In this document: positions 60,276 through 64,000 of the stretch, in pieces
How the letters are laid out: each line of letters starts with the position of its first letter
How positions within the stretch are numbered: position 1 is the stretch's first letter
Source: JACMQX01 sp044225675
GTDB taxonomy: Bacteria > Pseudomonadota > Gammaproteobacteria > Burkholderiales > Burkholderiaceae_C
DNA: 64,000 nt
Assembly (NCBI GenBank): GCA_044225675.1
Contig: JBGAIH010000031.1
Coordinates: 1-64,000, forward strand
Reading direction: 5' to 3'
Position numbers and translations under genes: made by a program
The notes under the pieces: model-generated
What the model was told of the DNA's origin: nothing
Seen by the model: only the letters and a program-made list of their open reading frames with translations
Database searches by the model: none

Positions 60276-61160
60276 TCATTCTCCCTTGCCGAACAGGCCG
60301 GCTGGCTTGACGAGCAGCACGATGGACATGGCCACGAAGATGGCGAGGTTGGAGGCTTCGGGGTAGAACACCTTGGTCAGCCCCTCGATCACGCCGAGCA
60401 GGAAGCCGCTGACCACGGCGCCCATGATCGAGCCCATGCCGCCGATCACCACCACGGCGAACACCACGATCACGATGTTGGAGCCCATCATCGCGTTGAC
60501 GTGGGTGATGGGCGCCGCCATCACGCCGCCCAGCGCCGCCAGGCCCGCGCCCAGGCCGTAGGTGAGGGTGATCATGCGCGGCACGTTGACGCCGAAGGCG
60601 CGCACCAGCATCACGTTTTCGGTCGCCGCGCGCAGGTAGGAGCCCAGCCGCGTTCGCTCCACCACGAACCAGATGCCGACGCACGCGGCGGCAGAGGCCA
60701 CCACCACCCAGGCCCGGTAGTTGGGCAGGAACATGAAGCCCAGGTTGGTCGCGCCCTGCAGCGACGGCGGCGCGGAGTAGGGAAAGCCCGTCACGCCGTA
60801 GCCTTCGCGGAACAGGCCTTCGACCACGAGCGCAATGCCGAAGGTCAGCAGCAGGCCGTACATCGGGTCGAGCTTGTAGCTGCGCCTGAGGATCAGTACC
60901 TCGGTCAGCATGCCCAGCGCCGCCACCACCAGCGGCGCGATCAGCAGCGCGAGCCAGTAGTTCACGCCGAAGTGGGTGAACATGAACCAGGTGAGGAACG
61001 CGCCCAGCATGTACAGCACGCCATGCGCGAAGTTCACGATGTGCAGCATGCCGAAGATCACCGCCAGGCCCAGGCTCAGCAGCGCATAGAACGCGCCGTT
61101 GACCACGCCGACCAGCAGCTGTGCGAAGAGTGCCTGCGAGGGCACGCCAAAGATAGTCAT
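60276..61160 (-). CDS. livH: Branched-chain amino acid type ABC transporter permease LivH
   Basis: A 294-residue permease with the LivH start LLVGVVNGAFYALLSLGLAV and FGMLHIVNFAHGVLYMLGA, and a coupling helix region RAATENVMLVRAFGVNVPR. Together with LivM it forms the membrane channel. It is 26 bp after livF and 2 bp before livM in the minus-strand order K-G-F-H-M. Confidence 0.93.
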   Translation of the reverse strand: MTIFGVPSQALFAQLLVGVVNGAFYALLSLGLAVIFGMLHIVNFAHGVLYMLGAFLTWFMFTHFGVNYWLALLIAPLVVAALGMLTEVLILRRSYKLDPMYGLLLTFGIALVVEGLFREGYGVTGFPYSAPPSLQGATNLGFMFLPNYRAWVVVASAAACVGIWFVVERTRLGSYLRAATENVMLVRAFGVNVPRMITLTYGLGAGLAALGGVMAAPITHVNAMMGSNIVIVVFAVVVIGGMGSIMGAVVSGFLLGVIEGLTKVFYPEASNLAIFVAMSIVLLVKPAGLFGKGE

Positions 61161-61186
61161 GGGTTCTCCTTCGGGGCGGGGTGCCG

Positions 61187-61907
<721 letters not shown>

Positions 61908-61915
<8 letters not shown>

Positions 61916-62744
61916 GGCCGGTTCCGATGTAGGCTTCGCGAACCTTGGGGTCGCTGGAGACGGTGGGGTAGTCGCCTTCGGCCAGCACCGCGCCGCGGGC
62001 CAGCACGGTGATCGTGTCCGACAGGCTGGAGACCACCGACAGGTTGTGCTCGACCATGATCACGGTGCGGCTGGCCGCGACCTGCCGGATCAGCTCGGTC
62101 ACCTTGTCGATGTCCTCGTGCGCCAGGCCGGACATCGGCTCGTCCAGCAGCAGCAGCTCGGGCTCCAGCGCCAGCGTGGTCGCCAGCTCCAGCGCGCGCT
62201 TGCGGCCGTAGGGCATGTCGCCGGCCCGCGTGTCCGCGAAGGCCGACAACCCGACCGAATCCAGCAGCTCGTCGGCGCGGCGTTCCAGCGACCGGAGCAC
62301 GCGCTCGGAGCGCCAGAAATGCATCGACTGGCCAGTCGGTTGCTGCAGCGCGAAGCGCACGTTCTCGCGCGCCGTCATGTCGGGAAAGATCGCCGAGATC
62401 TGGAACGAGCGCACCAGGCCCATCAGCGCCACCTGCGCGGGCGTGCGGTCGGTGATGTCGATGCCGTTGAAGACGATCCGCCCGGCCGTCGGCGTGAGGA
62501 ACTTCGTCAGCAGGTTGAACACCGTCGTCTTGCCCGCGCCGTTCGGCCCGATCAGCGCGTGGATGGTGTGGCGCCGGATCGACAGGTCCAGCCCGTCGAC
62601 CACGGTGAACGGGCCGAAGCGCTTGGTCAGGCCCTGCGTGCGCAGGATGATCGGGTCGCTGCGGTCCGCGCCGGGAAGGTTGGCGTGCGGGGCCGTCACT
62701 TCTCGCGTCACTTCCTGCGTCACTTCTTGGTCACCAGCGGGCAT
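61908..62744 (-). CDS. livG: ABC transporter ATP-binding protein LivG
   Basis: A 278-residue ATPase with Walker A LIGPNGAGKTTVFNLLTKF, a DMPYGRKRALELATTLAL signature in place of LSGGQ (common in LivG), and Walker B LLLLDEPMSGLAHED. The N-terminus is uncertain: ATG 62744 overlaps livK by 25 bp and yields repeated EVT units, while GTG 62723 gives a GTGA stop-start overlap. Two more in-frame GTGs occur in the following repeat copies (62711 and 62699). All starts leave the fold intact. Confidence 0.9.
62695..62730. repeat. Three tandem 12-bp repeats at the livK/livG junction
   Basis: Units at 62695-62706, 62707-62718 and 62719-62730 share GTCACTTC. On the minus strand each carries AAGTGA, that is the last Lys codon and stop of livK together with a GTG start in the livG frame. 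The livK end and the livG start signal are thus present three times. Confidence 0.85.
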
Positions 62745-63943
62745 TCGCTTTCAGACAGCGGCTTGAAGGCCTGCGCGCCGGGAATGGTGCGAACCAGCTT
62801 GTAGTAGTCGTAGGCGTACTTGGACTCGGACGGCGCCTTCACCTGCATCAGGTACATGTCGCGTGCGACCTGGCCGTCGGCGCGGATCTGGGCGTTGTTG
62901 GTCATGAAGTCCTTGACAGGCATCTTGCGCATCTCGCGCGCGACGGCCTGCGCCTCGTCGGTGCCGGCGGCCTTCACGCCCTTGAGGTAGTGCATGACGG
63001 CGCTGTAGACGCCGGCCTGCGGCTCGCTCGGGAACTGGCCGTTGAAGCGTTCGCGGAAGCGCTTGGTCCAGGCGCGCGACTCGTCATTGAGGTCCCAGTA
63101 GAACGACACGGTGTTGAGCATGCCCTGCAGGTCGGCCAGGCCCATGGCGTGCACCTGCGGGATGAAGGTCAGCAGCCCCACGATCTTCTGCTTGCCGGCC
63201 GTGACGCCGTACTCCTTGGCGGCCTTCATGGTGTTGATGAAATCGCTCGAGGTGTTGGCCAGCGCGATCACGTCGGCCTTGGAGGCCTGCGCCTGCAGGA
63301 TCAGCGACGAGAAGTCGCCCGGGTTGACCGGATGCTTGACCAGGCCGATCACCTTGCCGCCCTTGGCCTTGACGATGTCCGTGGCCTCCTCCACCGTCTT
63401 GAGCATGCCCGAGCTGTCGACCGAGATGAAGAACCACGAACCCGGATTGCCCGGGATCGCGTTGACCACGCCGTTGGCGTACGAGTAGGTGCTCCAGGTC
63501 CAGGTGAAGCTGATGTCCTTGCAGTTCTTGCCGGTGAGGTCGGTCGAGCCCGCGCCGGAGATGAGGATCATCCGGTTGTTGGCCTTGGCGATGTTCTGGA
63601 TGCCCAGCGCCACCGACGAGAAGGGCACGTCCACCAGCGCGTCGACCTGCTCGTTCTGGATCCAGCGTGTGGCAATGGTGGAGGCGATGTCGGGCTTGTT
63701 CTGGTGGTCGGCGAAGATCACCTGGATCGGCTTGCCCAGCACGGTGCCGCCGAAGTCCTCCACGGCCATGCGGGCCGCGACGACCGAGCCCTGGCCGCTC
63801 ATGTTGCTGCTGGTGCCCGACTGGTCGTTGAGGATGCCGATCTTGAGAATGCCGTCGGACAGCTGGGCCTGTGCGGCCGGGCCGCCGAGTGTGCCGATGG
63901 CCGCGACGGCCGCGATGGCAAGAAGCGATTTGCGCAAGTGCAT
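62720..63943 (-). CDS. livK: Branched-chain amino acid type ABC transporter substrate-binding protein
   Basis: A 407-residue periplasmic binding protein of the LivJ/LivK type. A signal peptide ends near PAAQAQ at about residue 27; the mature start is LKIGILNDQSGTSSNMSGQG. Family motifs are AARMAVEDFGGTVLGKPIQV, DALVDVPFSSVALGIQNIAK and FTWTWSTYSYANGV. This branch often binds aromatic or organic acids rather than Leu/Ile/Val, which would suit the neighbouring CoA ligase. AGGAGA precedes ATG 63943. Upstream, 63944-64000 holds only leader sequence. Confidence 0.92.
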   Translation of the reverse strand: MHLRKSLLAIAAVAAIGTLGGPAAQAQLSDGILKIGILNDQSGTSSNMSGQGSVVAARMAVEDFGGTVLGKPIQVIFADHQNKPDIASTIATRWIQNEQVDALVDVPFSSVALGIQNIAKANNRMILISGAGSTDLTGKNCKDISFTWTWSTYSYANGVVNAIPGNPGSWFFISVDSSGMLKTVEEATDIVKAKGGKVIGLVKHPVNPGDFSSLILQAQASKADVIALANTSSDFINTMKAAKEYGVTAGKQKIVGLLTFIPQVHAMGLADLQGMLNTVSFYWDLNDESRAWTKRFRERFNGQFPSEPQAGVYSAVMHYLKGVKAAGTDEAQAVAREMRKMPVKDFMTNNAQIRADGQVARDMYLMQVKAPSESKYAYDYYKLVRTIPGAQAFKPLSESECPLVTKK

Positions 63944-64000
63944 GGTGTGTCTCCTGTTGTCTGGGGGAAAGTGCGAAAAGCGGAAGGTGGAACGCGGACA

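Overview
The window looks like a chromosomal segment of a GC-rich betaproteobacterium of the order Burkholderiales, most likely Comamonadaceae or a close relative. The reasons are the housekeeping order gyrA-pheA-tyrA-aroA/cmk-rpsA-ihfB-lapA-lapB-rfaE1-hldD, the fused aroA-cmk gene, a tmRNA whose tag reads ANDERFALAA, and the abundance of TRAP and branched-chain amino acid type ABC transporters. The placement is inferred from gene content and order; no database search was possible. No CRISPR array, insertion sequence, tRNA or rRNA gene was seen, and no gap without an annotated feature exceeds about 230 bases.

Left part (1-20.5 kb): a molybdenum/tungsten region. It holds a tungstate ABC transporter (tupBCA) beside a divergent ModE-like regulator, a Crp-type and an AraC-type regulator, a molybdate ABC operon (modABC) divergent from modE with a clear ModE operator between them, and a 6-phosphogluconate dehydrogenase. 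Next is a GAF/Fis regulator without an AAA+ domain, divergent from a seven-gene CO-dehydrogenase-like molybdenum hydroxylase cluster (small, large and FAD subunits, MoxR ATPase, VWA protein, CoxG-like and XdhC/CoxF-like maturation proteins). The large subunit lacks the CO-specific Cys loop, so its substrate is unknown. A qorB-type quinone reductase and an HxlR regulator close this part.

Middle-left (20.5-34.1 kb): two TRAP transporter sets on opposite strands flank a racemase-family gene, a LysR regulator, a D-glutamate-cyclase-family (DUF1445) gene, an extra TRAP binding protein and a fused 5-oxoprolinase. Together they read as an uptake and degradation route for 5-oxoproline and/or D-glutamate. 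A fluoride exporter (crcB) is translationally coupled to the first TRAP operon. A bidirectional terminator separates this block from the next.

Core block (34.1-50 kb): comEA-like gene, heptose biosynthesis (hldD, rfaE1), lapAB, ihfB, rpsA, aroA-cmk, tyrA, pheA and gyrA on the minus strand; ompA, ubiG, gph and ssrA (tmRNA) on the plus strand. A decayed RelB/DinJ-type antitoxin lies directly after the tmRNA.

Right part (50-64 kb): a PKD-type lipoprotein, a LysR regulator divergent from an SbtA-family bicarbonate transporter, then an unusual catabolic locus. That locus has an APH-fold kinase, an enolase paralogue with altered active-site loops and a LacI repressor in one operon, facing a carboxymuconolactone-decarboxylase-family protein and an acyl-CoA ligase across a perfect 16-bp palindrome, with a complete Liv-type ABC transporter on the far side. 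This kinase plus altered-enolase locus is the best candidate in the window for an undescribed pathway.
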